Shown here: in pieces, positions 45,913 through 54,245 of the stretch
How the letters are laid out: every line of letters begins with the position of its first letter
Position numbering within the stretch: position 1 is the stretch's first letter
Source of the DNA: Terriglobus sp. TAA 43
Lineage (GTDB): Bacteria; Acidobacteriota; Terriglobia; Terriglobales; Acidobacteriaceae
DNA length: 64,000 bases
Reading direction: 5' to 3'
Assembly: GCF_000800015.1 (NCBI RefSeq)
Contig: NZ_JUGR01000001.1
Coordinates: 3,286,001 to 3,350,000, forward strand
Notes under the pieces: generated by a model
Told to the model about the DNA's origin: nothing
Databases searched by the model: none
Seen by the model: only the letters and a program-made list of their open reading frames with translations
Translations under genes and position numbers: made by a program

Positions 45913-48288
45913 TTGGCTTTCGTCCCCAAAACAGCTGGGAGACCTCGATACACTGAAGCCGGTTTGGCTTCTCTAGCTCCATCCCGAAGCGCACGATGCG
46001 TTGTCGCTGCGGCTCTACTGTTGCCGTTGGCGTTGAGCGCCGTCGCGCAAAGACCACGGACATCGTCGAGTGCATCTGCCACCAGGAAGAAGGCTGTCGA
46101 GCAGACGCCATGGCAGATCGCCGAGGCAGCGCGCGAACAGTTGATGGCCATTCCGCCAGAGCAGCGCACCCGCGACGACTACACGACGGTGATGGATGCG
46201 TACCGGCTGATCTATCACGGCAATCCCGCGGACGTGCATTCGCCAGAGTCCATCTACAACGTAGGCCTGCTACTGGCCGACCAGGCCATGACGCTGCACG
46301 AGCCAAAGATGCTCACCGCGGCGATTGGGCAGTTTGAGTTCCTGCGGACACAGTATCCGCGATCCAGCTTCCGCATCCTGGCATTGCTGGAAGAAGCGCA
46401 TGTTGCCGCGAATGATCTGCATGATGTGAAGCTGGCGCGGACGAAGTATTCGGCGTTTGTCGAGGAGTATCCACAGTCGTCGCATATCGACGAAGCACAG
46501 GCCGCACTCAAGAGCCTGAAGGCCGGCGTCCTGCCAACTTCTCCCGATACAGCGCAGGCCAGTGTTAAGCCGCAGGTGGTTGCGCAACCGAAGGGATCAC
46601 GCCTGCCGGAAGGCAGCGCGTCCGCCTCTAATGGCGTCCCGGCCTCGACAGTTCCACATGAGATCCGAGACGCTGCAAACGCTGCTGCCTCGCAGTCATC
46701 CACGCTGCCCGCACTGAAGCCGACGACGCGTATGCAGGAAGTGGAAGACGCATCCGCGAATGTGCCAACGCATACCCGCAACGGCTTGGCGACGGTCTCG
46801 GCCATCCGCCACTGGTCCACCCCCACCTACACCCGCGTGGCCATCGACCTGGGCGACGAAGTGCAGTATGAAGCGGCACGCGTGCCAAATCCGGATCGCA
46901 TCTTCTTCGATCTGCATGGAACGCGACTGGCGCAGGAGTTGAGCGGCAAGGCATTCAGCGTAACGGACGATGGCTTCTTGAAGAAGATCCGCGTGGCGCA
47001 GTACTCGAACGATGTCGTACGCGTGGTACTCGACGTGAATGATGTGACCGAGTATTCGGCGTTTCTGCTGCCGAATCCGTACCGACTGATCATTGATATC
47101 CATGGTGGTGCGAAGAGTTCCACCTCGTCCGTTCAGCCGCCTACAACTACGGCTACTCCTCAGACCGACAAACTGCGTGGAGATGATCTGCTGCATGCGC
47201 CGACGGTGACGCAGAGCGCAGCCAACAACGCGAATCGGTCAACGGGTCTGTCGTCTGGGGTCTCACTGCCTCCCGCTCCAGTTCCTGCAGATACCGCTGC
47301 GGTTCCAAGCACAGTTGCGACGCGCAGCAGCGGTCGCGACGTGGCCAGCTTAAGCAAGGCTCCCGATACGCAGAAGGCGACGTTGTTGCCGACGAGCAAA
47401 CCGATTGCGGTGGTTGCGGATACCCGCACCGGCGACATCCCTGTGCCGACGCACAAGAACGGCAAGCGGAATGAGAAGGCGGTCGAAGCTGCGGAGCCGG
47501 GGCAGGCGGCTGCACCCACCGCAGATGGCGCACGCACTCTGCAGCGCGCGCTGGGACTCAAGATCAACCGCATCGTGATTGATGCGGGACATGGTGGCCA
47601 CGACAGTGGAACGCTGGGCGTGGGCGGCATCATGGAGAAGGACGTCGTTCTGGATGTGGCGCTGAAGCTGGGCAAGCTGCTGCAGGACAAGCTGGGTGCG
47701 CAGGTAATCTACACCCGCAGCGACGACACATTCATTCCGTTGGAAACGCGCACAGCGATCGCCAATAAAGCTGAGGCGGACTTGTTCCTCAGCATTCATG
47801 CGAACAGCTCGCAGGACGAAACAGCGCGTGGCGTGGAGACGTATTACCTGAACTTCACCTCACAGCCAGATGCGCTGGATGTTGCAGCGCGTGAAAACGC
47901 GGTCAGCGATCAATCCGTGCATCAACTTGCGGACCTGGTGAAGAAGATAACGCTGAAGGACAAGTTGGATGAGTCGCGAGAGTTCGCTGCGGACGTGGAC
48001 AAGTCCCTGTTCGAGGGACTGCATCGCGGTAACGAAGGACTGAAGGATCGCGGCGTGAAGAAGGCTCCATTTGTGGTGCTGATCGGAGCGAATATGCCGT
48101 CGATCCTGACAGAGATCAGCTTTGTAACGAACCCTCGTGACGCATCGCAGTTACGGACACCGGAGTACCGCGAACGCATCGCGGAGTCTATCTATAAAGG
48201 CGTCGCTCGGTACACCAGTGGTTTAAGTAGCGGTTCTGTGACGACGCGGGTTGCGAAGACTTCCTCACCTGACCCTCGCGGGCAGTAG
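45913..48288 (+). CDS. N-acetylmuramoyl-L-alanine amidase with TPR-like and AMIN domains
   Basis: A 791-residue cell-wall amidase. An N-terminal signal segment (CVVAAALLLPLALSAVAQ) is followed by a TPR-like helical part (about 95-200: NVGLLLADQAMTLHEPK, FVEEYPQSSHIDEAQAALK), a low-complexity linker, an AMIN domain (about 300-400: YTRVAIDLGDEVQYEA), a second Ser/Thr/Pro-rich linker, and the zinc amidase domain from residue 553 (IVIDAGHGGHDSGTLG, then LFLSIHANSSQ, ILTEISFVTNPRD). It splits the bond between MurNAc and the stem peptide, needed for daughter-cell separation. The start is TTG at 45913 or TTG at 45964; no ATG is available before the signal peptide. Confidence 0.88.
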   Translation: MAFVPKTAGRPRYTEAGLASLAPSRSARCVVAAALLLPLALSAVAQRPRTSSSASATRKKAVEQTPWQIAEAAREQLMAIPPEQRTRDDYTTVMDAYRLIYHGNPADVHSPESIYNVGLLLADQAMTLHEPKMLTAAIGQFEFLRTQYPRSSFRILALLEEAHVAANDLHDVKLARTKYSAFVEEYPQSSHIDEAQAALKSLKAGVLPTSPDTAQASVKPQVVAQPKGSRLPEGSASASNGVPASTVPHEIRDAANAAASQSSTLPALKPTTRMQEVEDASANVPTHTRNGLATVSAIRHWSTPTYTRVAIDLGDEVQYEAARVPNPDRIFFDLHGTRLAQELSGKAFSVTDDGFLKKIRVAQYSNDVVRVVLDVNDVTEYSAFLLPNPYRLIIDIHGGAKSSTSSVQPPTTTATPQTDKLRGDDLLHAPTVTQSAANNANRSTGLSSGVSLPPAPVPADTAAVPSTVATRSSGRDVASLSKAPDTQKATLLPTSKPIAVVADTRTGDIPVPTHKNGKRNEKAVEAAEPGQAAAPTADGARTLQRALGLKINRIVIDAGHGGHDSGTLGVGGIMEKDVVLDVALKLGKLLQDKLGAQVIYTRSDDTFIPLETRTAIANKAEADLFLSIHANSSQDETARGVETYYLNFTSQPDALDVAARENAVSDQSVHQLADLVKKITLKDKLDESREFAADVDKSLFEGLHRGNEGLKDRGVKKAPFVVLIGANMPSILTEISFVTNPRDASQLRTPEYRERIAESIYKGVARYTSGLSSGSVTTRVAKTSSPDPRGQ

Positions 48289-48329
48289 CCGCTTTCCTTT
48301 GGGCGATGGTGGTAGTCTCACTTTGAGTG

Positions 48330-49466
48330 ATGCTGCGTATTGCCCATTTCGCGCTTGTTTCCGCTCTGCTGGTTTCCTCTGCCGTAGCGCAGACGCCAGC
48401 AGCTTCTACGACGGTTTCTGTTCCGCCTGCACCTCTGTTGGCTGATCACTTTGGTCCTTGGCAGGCTTCCGCTCCTGCCACGGTCAATGACATCCATCTG
48501 CCGGATGATGTGGCGAAGGAACTGATCGTCAAGCGGTCGGCCGCGAAGATCTACGAGGCAGAGGGGAACAAGGCTGCAGTTTCGGCAGTGGAACTCGCCG
48601 ACGCGACTGGTGCTTACAGCGCATTCACTTATCTGCGTACGACAGAGATGCGTCCGTGCTCGGCGGGTAACAGCCTGGGTGTCGATTGCGCGGTGTCCTG
48701 TGGTCGGTTGCTGTTCTGGCAGGGCGATACGGTGGTAATCGTCGCGCCCGCGGGGCTGAAGGGCATTGCAGCAGGTTCGTTTACAGATCTAGTCGGTACG
48801 TTGCCGAAGCCTAGTGGTGCGAAAGCCGCGCATCCGTTGCTGCCAGGCAAGTTGCCTACCGACGGTTTGGAAAAAACCAGCCTGCGTTATGCCGTTGGCC
48901 AGAGTACATACGCAGCCGGTGGTGGCGCGATTCCGGCTTCGGCGCTGGACTTCAGCAAGTCGCCTGAAATTCTTACCGCGCACTATCGCTCGTCGAAGAG
49001 CGGTACCGGATTGTTGACGCTGATCTTCTATCCCACGCCGACGATCGCAGGCGATCGCATGCGTGCGATTCAGAAGGCGATGGACGACAAGCAGATGCCT
49101 GCTTCATTCTTGGCGGGTGAGCCTCAGATCGCGCGTTCGGGACCGATTGTTGCGATTGCTTCCAGTGGCTTCACGGCGAAGGAGGCTGCGAAGCTGGTCG
49201 GCGGTGTGAAGTACCAGGCGCAGATTGCGTGGGACAAGCCCGAAGGCTACATGGAGCAGTTCAAAGTCTCTGCCGCAGCCAGTGTGTTGGTGCAGATCAT
49301 GATCTTCGTATTCGTGATGTGCGGTGCTGCGCTAGCGTTGGGAATTGTGTTCGGCGGGGGACGCGCTGCCTTCCGAATTTCGCGCGGTAAGTCGGCTTCG
49401 TCGCTTGCGGACATGGAAGTCATCAGCCTGGGTTTGCGCGGCAAGCCGGAACACAAACTCGAGTAG
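48330..49466 (+). CDS. Secreted and membrane-anchored hypothetical protein
   Basis: A 378-residue protein with a signal peptide (MLRIAHFALVSALLVSSAVA), a large extracytoplasmic region and a C-terminal membrane helix (AASVLVQIMIFVFVMCGAALALGIVFG trimmed here to its core, IMIFVFVMCGAALALGIVF), ending in a short basic cytoplasmic tail. The extracytoplasmic part contains paired cysteines (RPCSAGNSLGVDCAVSCGR in sequence) and YPTPTIAGDRMRAIQKAMDD. It may belong to the DUF6599 family seen in acidobacteria, but that is from memory. The ATG at 48330 is preceded by a GTG codon at 48327. It follows the amidase gene by 41 bases and may be in its operon. Confidence 0.6.
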   Translation: MLRIAHFALVSALLVSSAVAQTPAASTTVSVPPAPLLADHFGPWQASAPATVNDIHLPDDVAKELIVKRSAAKIYEAEGNKAAVSAVELADATGAYSAFTYLRTTEMRPCSAGNSLGVDCAVSCGRLLFWQGDTVVIVAPAGLKGIAAGSFTDLVGTLPKPSGAKAAHPLLPGKLPTDGLEKTSLRYAVGQSTYAAGGGAIPASALDFSKSPEILTAHYRSSKSGTGLLTLIFYPTPTIAGDRMRAIQKAMDDKQMPASFLAGEPQIARSGPIVAIASSGFTAKEAAKLVGGVKYQAQIAWDKPEGYMEQFKVSAAASVLVQIMIFVFVMCGAALALGIVFGGGRAAFRISRGKSASSLADMEVISLGLRGKPEHKLE

Positions 49467-49590
49467 TCGATCTCGATTCTCATACGTTTGGCGCTAGTGA
49501 GTAAAAGAGAAAGAAAAGCGAAACCGTACGCGCGCCAAGTAATAAAATCTCTTCGCTAAAAGCATATTTTTCAATGAGATGCGATTCTCC

Positions 49591-49703
49591 TTGACACCGC
49601 CTGAAGTGGAGCCATAGACTTTCGCCAGAAAGTTCAGATGGCTTTGCCTCCGTCCGGACTATTCTCCCTGAGAAAAAGCCGCCCGCTCCGCAGGCGGCTT
49701 TTT
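49591..49703 (+). ncRNA. Candidate small RNA with promoter and terminator
   Basis: The 320-base gap from 49467 to 49786 holds no convincing gene but a complete small transcription unit. TTGACA (49591-49596), an 18-base spacer and TAGACT (49615-49620) form a promoter. Transcription would start near 49627. A perfect intrinsic terminator follows: AAAAAGCCGCC (49673-49683) and GGCGGCTTTTT (49693-49703). The RNA would be about 77 bases. A 26-codon open frame begins at ATG 49638 but has no ribosome site and runs through the terminator, so a non-coding RNA is preferred. Confidence 0.5.
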
Positions 49704-49786
49704 CGTGCCCGATTTTGAACCCGGAAAACGCTCCCTAGAGCGCGATTTGGCACACACGGCAACCCACGATAGAATCGTTAAGGAAC

Positions 49787-49862
49787 GCCGACGTAGCTCA
49801 GTTGGTAGAGCAGCTGATTCGTAATCAGCAGGTCAACGGTTCAAGTCCGTTCGTCGGCTCCA
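49787..49862 (+). tRNA. tRNA-Thr (CGT)
   Basis: A full cloverleaf: acceptor GCCGACG / CGTCGGC, D-arm GCTCAGTTGGTAGAGC, anticodon stem GCTGA/TCAGC with loop TTCGTAA (anticodon CGT, codon ACG), T-arm with GGTTCAAGTCC, and an encoded CCA end. The length is 76 bases. Confidence 0.96.
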
Positions 49863-50278
49863 TACGCGTTCCATTTATGGATTTAACATCGCCTCCTCGC
49901 AGGCGATTTTTTATTGCCCGGCGAAGGGGGCGGAGACCGTTGGTGCCATCCGCCGTCGTTTTGAGAACGTCAGGATCAGGGTTGTCGCGGAGGTCGTGCG
50001 GGATTCTTTGTCGCGAATTGGGAGCGGGGGACGCACACCTTCATCTCGAAGTTGGTGGTGGGTAGACTCGCGATGCAAGAGGCGGAAAAGAGCCGGAACG
50101 CTTGGTTTGCTCATGAAATGTTGGGGGACCGTGAAAAAAGAATCAGTTGTGGTACAGGTTACCCACAAGATTCTTCATTTCGTGGTTATAGGTATCTTGC
50201 GCGCAATGTCCGACGGCATCATACTCGGCATTAGGTGAGCAAAAACGCAAGGAACCGCTCACTGCTGGAGCACAGACG
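49863..50278. other. Intergenic region with terminator and inverted repeats, no gene seen
   Basis: An intrinsic terminator for the tRNA (ATCGCCT, six-base loop, AGGCGAT, then a T-run) lies at 49888-49915. Nearer to the downstream regulator gene are two inverted repeats: TTGTGG-N10-CCACAA (50147-50168) and GTGAGC-N16-GCTCAC (50235-50262), which could be operators. Open frames here are short, lack ribosome sites and show no composition or motif of a real protein. Confidence 0.6.
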
Positions 50279-51199
50279 ATGCCCGTAATGACAGCGCCTG
50301 TTTCCCGTTACAGCCGAGCTCAGGCCGGACGGATCCTGGGTGTTCCCGAACGCCAGGTGACTTCGTGGCAGCGAGCCGGGCTGATTGCCGACACCTCTGA
50401 CTTCACCATTCGCGACTTGGCCAGGATGCGGAGTCTGCGTGATCTGCAGCATAAGCGGCATTCTGCGAGATCCATTCGCGTATCGCTGGAGGCGATGCAG
50501 CGCGCGGGGTTTGCTGATCCGCTGCACAACTTTGCTCCCGTGTCGCAAGGGGCGAAGCTGGTCTTCCGCCATGCCGGAGCGCTACTGGATCCTCTGACAC
50601 AGCAGCTTGCCTTTGATTTTGAAGCGCCGAAGCGGGCGTTGACTGTCGTGCGGCGCGAGCTGCCGCGCGACCAGCAGCTCCGTGATCAGGCGCGCGCCCA
50701 GGAGATTTTCCAGCGCGCTGTGCAGTTGGAAGAGAGGCAAGAGACGCTGGCTGAGGCAGCCGACCTGTACGAGCAGGTACTGGCCATCTGGCCGAAGCAT
50801 GCTCCCGCTTCCATCAATCTGGGAACGATTCTTTATAACGACCGCAGATTTGAAGAGGCGGAGAAGCGGTATCGCGCGGCTGCTGAGATTGATCCGGACT
50901 ATGCGCTGGCTTTCTTCGACCTGGGCAATGTGCTGGATGAGTTGCGACGTCTTCCGGAAGCGATCGTGGCTTACCATCGGGCGATTCAGCTCGTGCCGCA
51001 GTATGCCGATGCGCACTACAACCTGGCGTTGGCCTATGAACGCACAGGCGAGAAGCGCAAGGCATTGCGGCACTGGCTCTGTTATGTGCGACTGGACCCC
51101 GTGGGTCCGTGGGCGACGCACGCACGCCTTCAGGCGCGACGGACGCTGGCGAGTGAGCGGCTCAGTATCGTTTCGCGATTTGGGAAGATGGCTGGGTAG
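50279..51199 (+). CDS. MerR-type regulator fused to TPR repeats
   Basis: A 306-residue protein with an N-terminal MerR-like helix-turn-helix (about residues 10-78: YSRAQAGRILGVPERQVTSW, then FTIRDLARMRSLRDLQH), a linker, and from residue about 140 at least three TPR repeats (EIFQRAVQLEERQETLAEAA, INLGTILYNDRRFEEAEKRY, FFDLGNVLDELRRLPEAIVA, YNLALAYERTGEKRKALRHW). The TPR part is in place of the usual MerR dimer/effector domain and suggests regulation by a protein partner (inference). Two inverted repeats upstream could be its own operator. It is convergent with infC. Confidence 0.75.
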   Translation: MPVMTAPVSRYSRAQAGRILGVPERQVTSWQRAGLIADTSDFTIRDLARMRSLRDLQHKRHSARSIRVSLEAMQRAGFADPLHNFAPVSQGAKLVFRHAGALLDPLTQQLAFDFEAPKRALTVVRRELPRDQQLRDQARAQEIFQRAVQLEERQETLAEAADLYEQVLAIWPKHAPASINLGTILYNDRRFEEAEKRYRAAAEIDPDYALAFFDLGNVLDELRRLPEAIVAYHRAIQLVPQYADAHYNLALAYERTGEKRKALRHWLCYVRLDPVGPWATHARLQARRTLASERLSIVSRFGKMAG

Positions 51200-51273
51200 A
51201 ACTCCCAGGAAGAATGTGAAAAAGAAAATGCGCGGCGAGAGCCGCGCATTGCTGTATCTGAGAGAAGAGGAGC

Positions 51274-51873
51274 TTACGCTTCAGCCGGTGTTGCTGCTTC
51301 TTCCGTGGCTGGCTTCTTGGGTGCGGGTGCTTCCTGCTTCTTGCTGGGAGCGATGATGGCGTGGAGCGTGGTGCCTTCCATGCGCGGCATGAATTCCACG
51401 ATGCCAGCCGGGCCCACGTCCATGATGAGGCGGTTGATGATCTTGTAGCCCAGATCGCGATGTGCCATCTGGCGGCCACGGAAGCGGAGGCTGGCCTTCA
51501 CCTTGTCGCCGTCGTTGAGGAAGCGAACAGCCTGGTTCTTCTTCGTCTGGTAGTCATGTTCGTCCACGGTGACGGAGAACTTAACTTCCTTAATGACGAT
51601 GACCTTCTGCTTCTTACGTGCAGCGCGGTCGCTCTTGTCCTTCTCGTAAAGGTACTTGCCGTAATCCTGAATGCGGCAGACGGGCGGCACTGCATTGGGG
51701 GAGATTTCCACGAGATCCAGCGAACGCTCGCGCGCGATCTTCAGCGCGTCGAACGGGGCCATGATGCCAAGCTGTTCGCCATTTTCATCGATCACGCGGA
51801 TTTCGCGCGCGCGGATTTTTTCGTTGGTGCGGATGAAACTCTTGACGGAACGCTTGTCAGTAAACGGTGGAAT
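51274..51873 (-). CDS. infC: Translation initiation factor IF-3
   Basis: A 199-residue IF-3, which binds the 30S subunit and checks start-codon selection. The N-terminal domain reads FIRTNEKIRAREIRVIDENG, the linker is basic, and the C-terminal domain has RFRGRQMAHRDLGYKIINRL. The protein ends in an Ala/Pro/Glu/Lys tail. The start is taken as ATT (51873-51871): GGAGG lies seven bases upstream and the protein then begins PPFTDKR as in relatives. A rare ATT start is the known basis of infC autoregulation. A GTG at 51894 would lie before the Shine-Dalgarno and is rejected. The usual followers rpmI and rplT are absent; the neighbours are unrelated. Confidence 0.95.
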   Translation of the reverse strand: MPPFTDKRSVKSFIRTNEKIRAREIRVIDENGEQLGIMAPFDALKIARERSLDLVEISPNAVPPVCRIQDYGKYLYEKDKSDRAARKKQKVIVIKEVKFSVTVDEHDYQTKKNQAVRFLNDGDKVKASLRFRGRQMAHRDLGYKIINRLIMDVGPAGIVEFMPRMEGTTLHAIIAPSKKQEAPAPKKPATEEAATPAEA

Positions 51874-52116
51874 AGTCGGGCCTCCGCAGCGCACTTAGAC
51901 GTGCCTCTGCACGAACCAGTATACAACGTGGTGCCACCGTTCAAGTGATTTCTCTATGTCATCAATAGCCGAATCTGTGCCTTGCGGGCTTTCCCAGGTG
52001 TGCTGTCAAGAACGAAAAGTGCCCTTGAAGGCGGTACATAGCAGACAGAAAGAGTTATGCTTGCATGTGGTGCACAGGCGGGCGAGGTTCTGGCGCACGG
52101 GAGATAGACACGTTCC

Positions 52117-52731
52117 ATGAAACGTCGCATTCTGCTGGTTGATGATGAAGTTGCCGTTCTGCTTACCCTCAAGGCGGTTCTTGAGATCAGCGGATTTGAT
52201 GTGGATACGGCCACAAGCGCACGCGAAGGCAAGAGCCGAATCCGCCATCGCGAATACGAGATGGTGATCACGGACATGCGCATGGAAGATGAACATGCCG
52301 GCACCGAAGTGATTGCGGCGGCCAAGGAAGCTCCTTACAATCCCGCAGTTGCCCTGCTCACTGCGTTTCCCGTGGATGATGAAGCACTTTCAACCATGGG
52401 CGCGGACAAGATGCTGGTGAAGCCAATGCATACGCGCATTCTTCTGCAGCAGCTTGAGGCGTTGTTTGCCCGGCATATCGCAGCGAAGGAAAAGACTTCG
52501 GGGAAAAAGCCTGTGAAGTCGGCTGCGAAGAAATCTGCTGCCGTGGTGAAGAAGTCAGCTCCCGCAAAGAAGGCGGTTGTGGCGAAGAAGGCTGCGCCCG
52601 TAGCCAAGAAGGCCATTCCAGCGAAGAAAAATGCGCCTGCGAAGAAGGTTGCTGCCAAAAAAGTTGTGCCGGTCAAGAAGGCCGCTGCGAAAAAGCCGGT
52701 GGCTAAAAAAGCTGCGAAGAAATCGCGTTAA
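52117..52731 (+). CDS. Response regulator with histone H1-like Lys/Ala tail
   Basis: A 204-residue protein. Residues 1 to about 120 are a complete receiver domain: acidic pair D9-D10, phosphoacceptor D53 (VITDMRM), T82 and K102 (LVKP). Instead of a winged-helix or enzymatic output domain, residues about 124-204 are a low-complexity tail of Lys, Ala, Pro and Val with repeated AKK and PAKK units, like histone H1 and bacterial nucleoid-associated proteins. Such tails bind DNA without sequence specificity (established for H1-like proteins). This suggests phosphorylation-controlled DNA packaging, or a tail that tethers a receiver to the nucleoid (inference). A terminator follows 28 bases after the stop. 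Confidence 0.85.
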   Translation: MKRRILLVDDEVAVLLTLKAVLEISGFDVDTATSAREGKSRIRHREYEMVITDMRMEDEHAGTEVIAAAKEAPYNPAVALLTAFPVDDEALSTMGADKMLVKPMHTRILLQQLEALFARHIAAKEKTSGKKPVKSAAKKSAAVVKKSAPAKKAVVAKKAAPVAKKAIPAKKNAPAKKVAAKKVVPVKKAAAKKPVAKKAAKKSR

Positions 52732-52758
52732 TCACGCGGGATAGATCTCTCACAAATA

Positions 52759-52790
52759 AGAAAGGCGCTCCGGAAGGAGCGCCTTTCTAT
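52759..52790 (+). terminator. Intrinsic terminator
   Basis: AGAAAGGCGCTCC pairs with GGAGCGCCTTTCT around a GGAA tetraloop, flanked by A- and T-rich sequence. It ends the receiver-protein transcript and probably the convergent one at 52805. Confidence 0.8.
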
Positions 52791-52804
52791 ATTTCCGTGG
52801 TGCG

Positions 52805-53068
52805 TTATTTCGGGCTGTGCGTCTTGATGTAGCTGCGCAGTGCGAGATTGATTTCAAGCGCCTTGCTGGTACCGTTGTCGAGCATGTGTAACCAGTCGCT
52901 GGCGGGCGATTTCAGCCCTGCCGTGCTGAGCAGGTAGCCGGTCTGCACAATGATTTCAAGGGCATTGCTAAGGTCGTGTGCCAACTTGCGGATCTCAAGG
53001 GCAAGATCTTCCGGAATTACAGATTCGGTTGTGGGGGCAGAAGGCGAGTTTACGTTGCTCTGGTCCAT
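52805..53068 (-). CDS. Stand-alone DHp-like (histidine kinase dimerisation-type) small protein
   Basis: An 87-residue protein with a polar, Ser/Pro/Thr-rich start and a helical hairpin: IRKLAHDLSNALEIIVQTGY (His31 followed by Asp) and then SKALEINLALRSYI. The AHDLSN motif resembles the H-box of sensor kinases (HDLxN type), but no ATP-binding domain follows. It could be a phosphotransfer or DHp-only protein, or a partner that serves the receiver protein encoded in the opposite direction next to it (inference). ATG at 53068; no strong ribosome site was seen. Confidence 0.5.
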   Translation of the reverse strand: MDQSNVNSPSAPTTESVIPEDLALEIRKLAHDLSNALEIIVQTGYLLSTAGLKSPASDWLHMLDNGTSKALEINLALRSYIKTHSPK

Positions 53069-53246
53069 GCGGAAACGGTGCTCCCAGCTAGTTCTGTGTG
53101 TGCTGCGCTTTGGATGCTACTGAAAAGTCTGAAGGTTGGATAGAAAGTGATGATGAGGCCGTCTGGTTTGACATCCTGTTCATCCTTTGGGACACTGAAA
53201 GAGCTGCAAGCGAAGTTCTGGCTCATGCCTGTGACGCTCGCTCCGT

Positions 53247-53333
53247 GCCGAAATGGCGGAATTGGCAGACGCGCATGGTTCAGGTCCATGTACTCGCAAG
53301 GGTGTGGAGGTTCGAGTCCTCTTTTCGGCACCA
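53247..53333 (+). tRNA. tRNA-Leu (CAG)
   Basis: A class II tRNA of 87 bases with acceptor GCCGAAA / TTTCGGC, D-loop with AATTGGCAGACGC, anticodon stem CATGG/CCATG with loop TTCAGGT (anticodon CAG, codon CUG), a long variable arm, T-arm GGTTCGAGTCC and encoded ACCA end. Confidence 0.96.
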
Positions 53334-53353
53334 TCAAGTTCTGTAAGGAACGT

Positions 53354-53390
53354 CAGAAGCGCGATGCGAAAGCATCGCGCTTCTGCTTTT
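53354..53390 (+). terminator. Intrinsic terminator after tRNA-Leu
   Basis: A 14-base-pair perfect stem, CAGAAGCGCGATGC / GCATCGCGCTTCTG, with GAAA loop, then CTTTTTGC. Confidence 0.85.
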
Positions 53391-53439
53391 TGCAGAATTT
53401 GCAGCCTTCTTTCTGGCCGGGTTTAGCATTAGAACAGCC

Positions 53440-54240
53440 ATGACGCATCTTGATCGCATTCTTGTTCAGACCCGTATCGCACTTTCGCAACGGCGGTCGC
53501 CCGACCGTTTGCGTGAACTGGAACGGATGGCCGCAGACCATACGCCGCGAGGCTTTGCCGCGGCACTGCGGACAGCAGCGAAGACTCGTCCGGCGGTGAT
53601 TGCGGAGTTGAAGAAAGCTTCGCCCAGCAAGGGATTGATCCGGCCGGAGTTCGACCCGGCATGGCTGGCGCAGTCGCTGGAACGTGGCGGTGCGGCGTGC
53701 TTGAGCGTACTGACGGATGAACCGTTCTTTCAAGGATCGCTTCGGAATCTAGAGATTGCTTCGCAATCGGTGAAACTGCCGTGCCTGCGCAAGGACTTTA
53801 TGGTGGATGAGTTTCAGATTGTCGAAGCGCGTGCGTACCGGGCGGATGCGATTCTGCTGATTGTGGCGGCACTGACCGATGCGGAACTTCGCAAGCTACG
53901 CGCGGCTGCAAAGAATGCCGAGCTGGATGTGTTGTGCGAGGTGCATGACCGCGAGGAACTGGCTCGGGCTTTGGACCTGGGATGCGAGATGTTTGGCGTA
54001 AACAGCCGCAATCTGCGCACCTTTGAGGTGAACACGGCAGAGGCGGAGAAGCTGGCGGAGTTGTTGCCGACGGACGCAGTGCGTGTGGCCGAGAGCGGTA
54101 TCGGATCTGCTGCGGATATTCGACGCATGACATCTGCTGGCTATAACGCGTTTCTGATTGGCGAATCGTTGATGCGGAAGGATGATCCGGGCGACGCGCT
54201 GGCTGCACTGTTGCAACCGCAGCTTGTCGCGGCGGAGTAA
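53440..54240 (+). CDS. trpC: Indole-3-glycerol-phosphate synthase
   Basis: A 266-residue TIM barrel that closes the indole ring in tryptophan synthesis. Signatures are VIAELKKASPSKGLI (catalytic Lys and Glu region), PCLRKDFMVDEFQI with the general-acid Lys, and LCEVHDREEL, GVNSRNLRTFEV, and VAESGIG near the end. All active-site stretches are intact. The ATG follows a tRNA terminator, and trpF begins five bases after the stop, so the two are one unit. trpE, trpG and trpD are not in this window. Confidence 0.95.
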   Translation: MTHLDRILVQTRIALSQRRSPDRLRELERMAADHTPRGFAAALRTAAKTRPAVIAELKKASPSKGLIRPEFDPAWLAQSLERGGAACLSVLTDEPFFQGSLRNLEIASQSVKLPCLRKDFMVDEFQIVEARAYRADAILLIVAALTDAELRKLRAAAKNAELDVLCEVHDREELARALDLGCEMFGVNSRNLRTFEVNTAEAEKLAELLPTDAVRVAESGIGSAADIRRMTSAGYNAFLIGESLMRKDDPGDALAALLQPQLVAAE

Positions 54241-54245
54241 ATCCG

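Noticed and set aside
49638-49718. 26-codon frame in the small RNA candidate
   Set aside because: No ribosome site, and the frame passes through the terminator stem.
50052-50234. Short frame before the MerR-TPR gene
   Set aside because: Arg/His-rich product with no ribosome site, overlapping inverted repeats that look regulatory.
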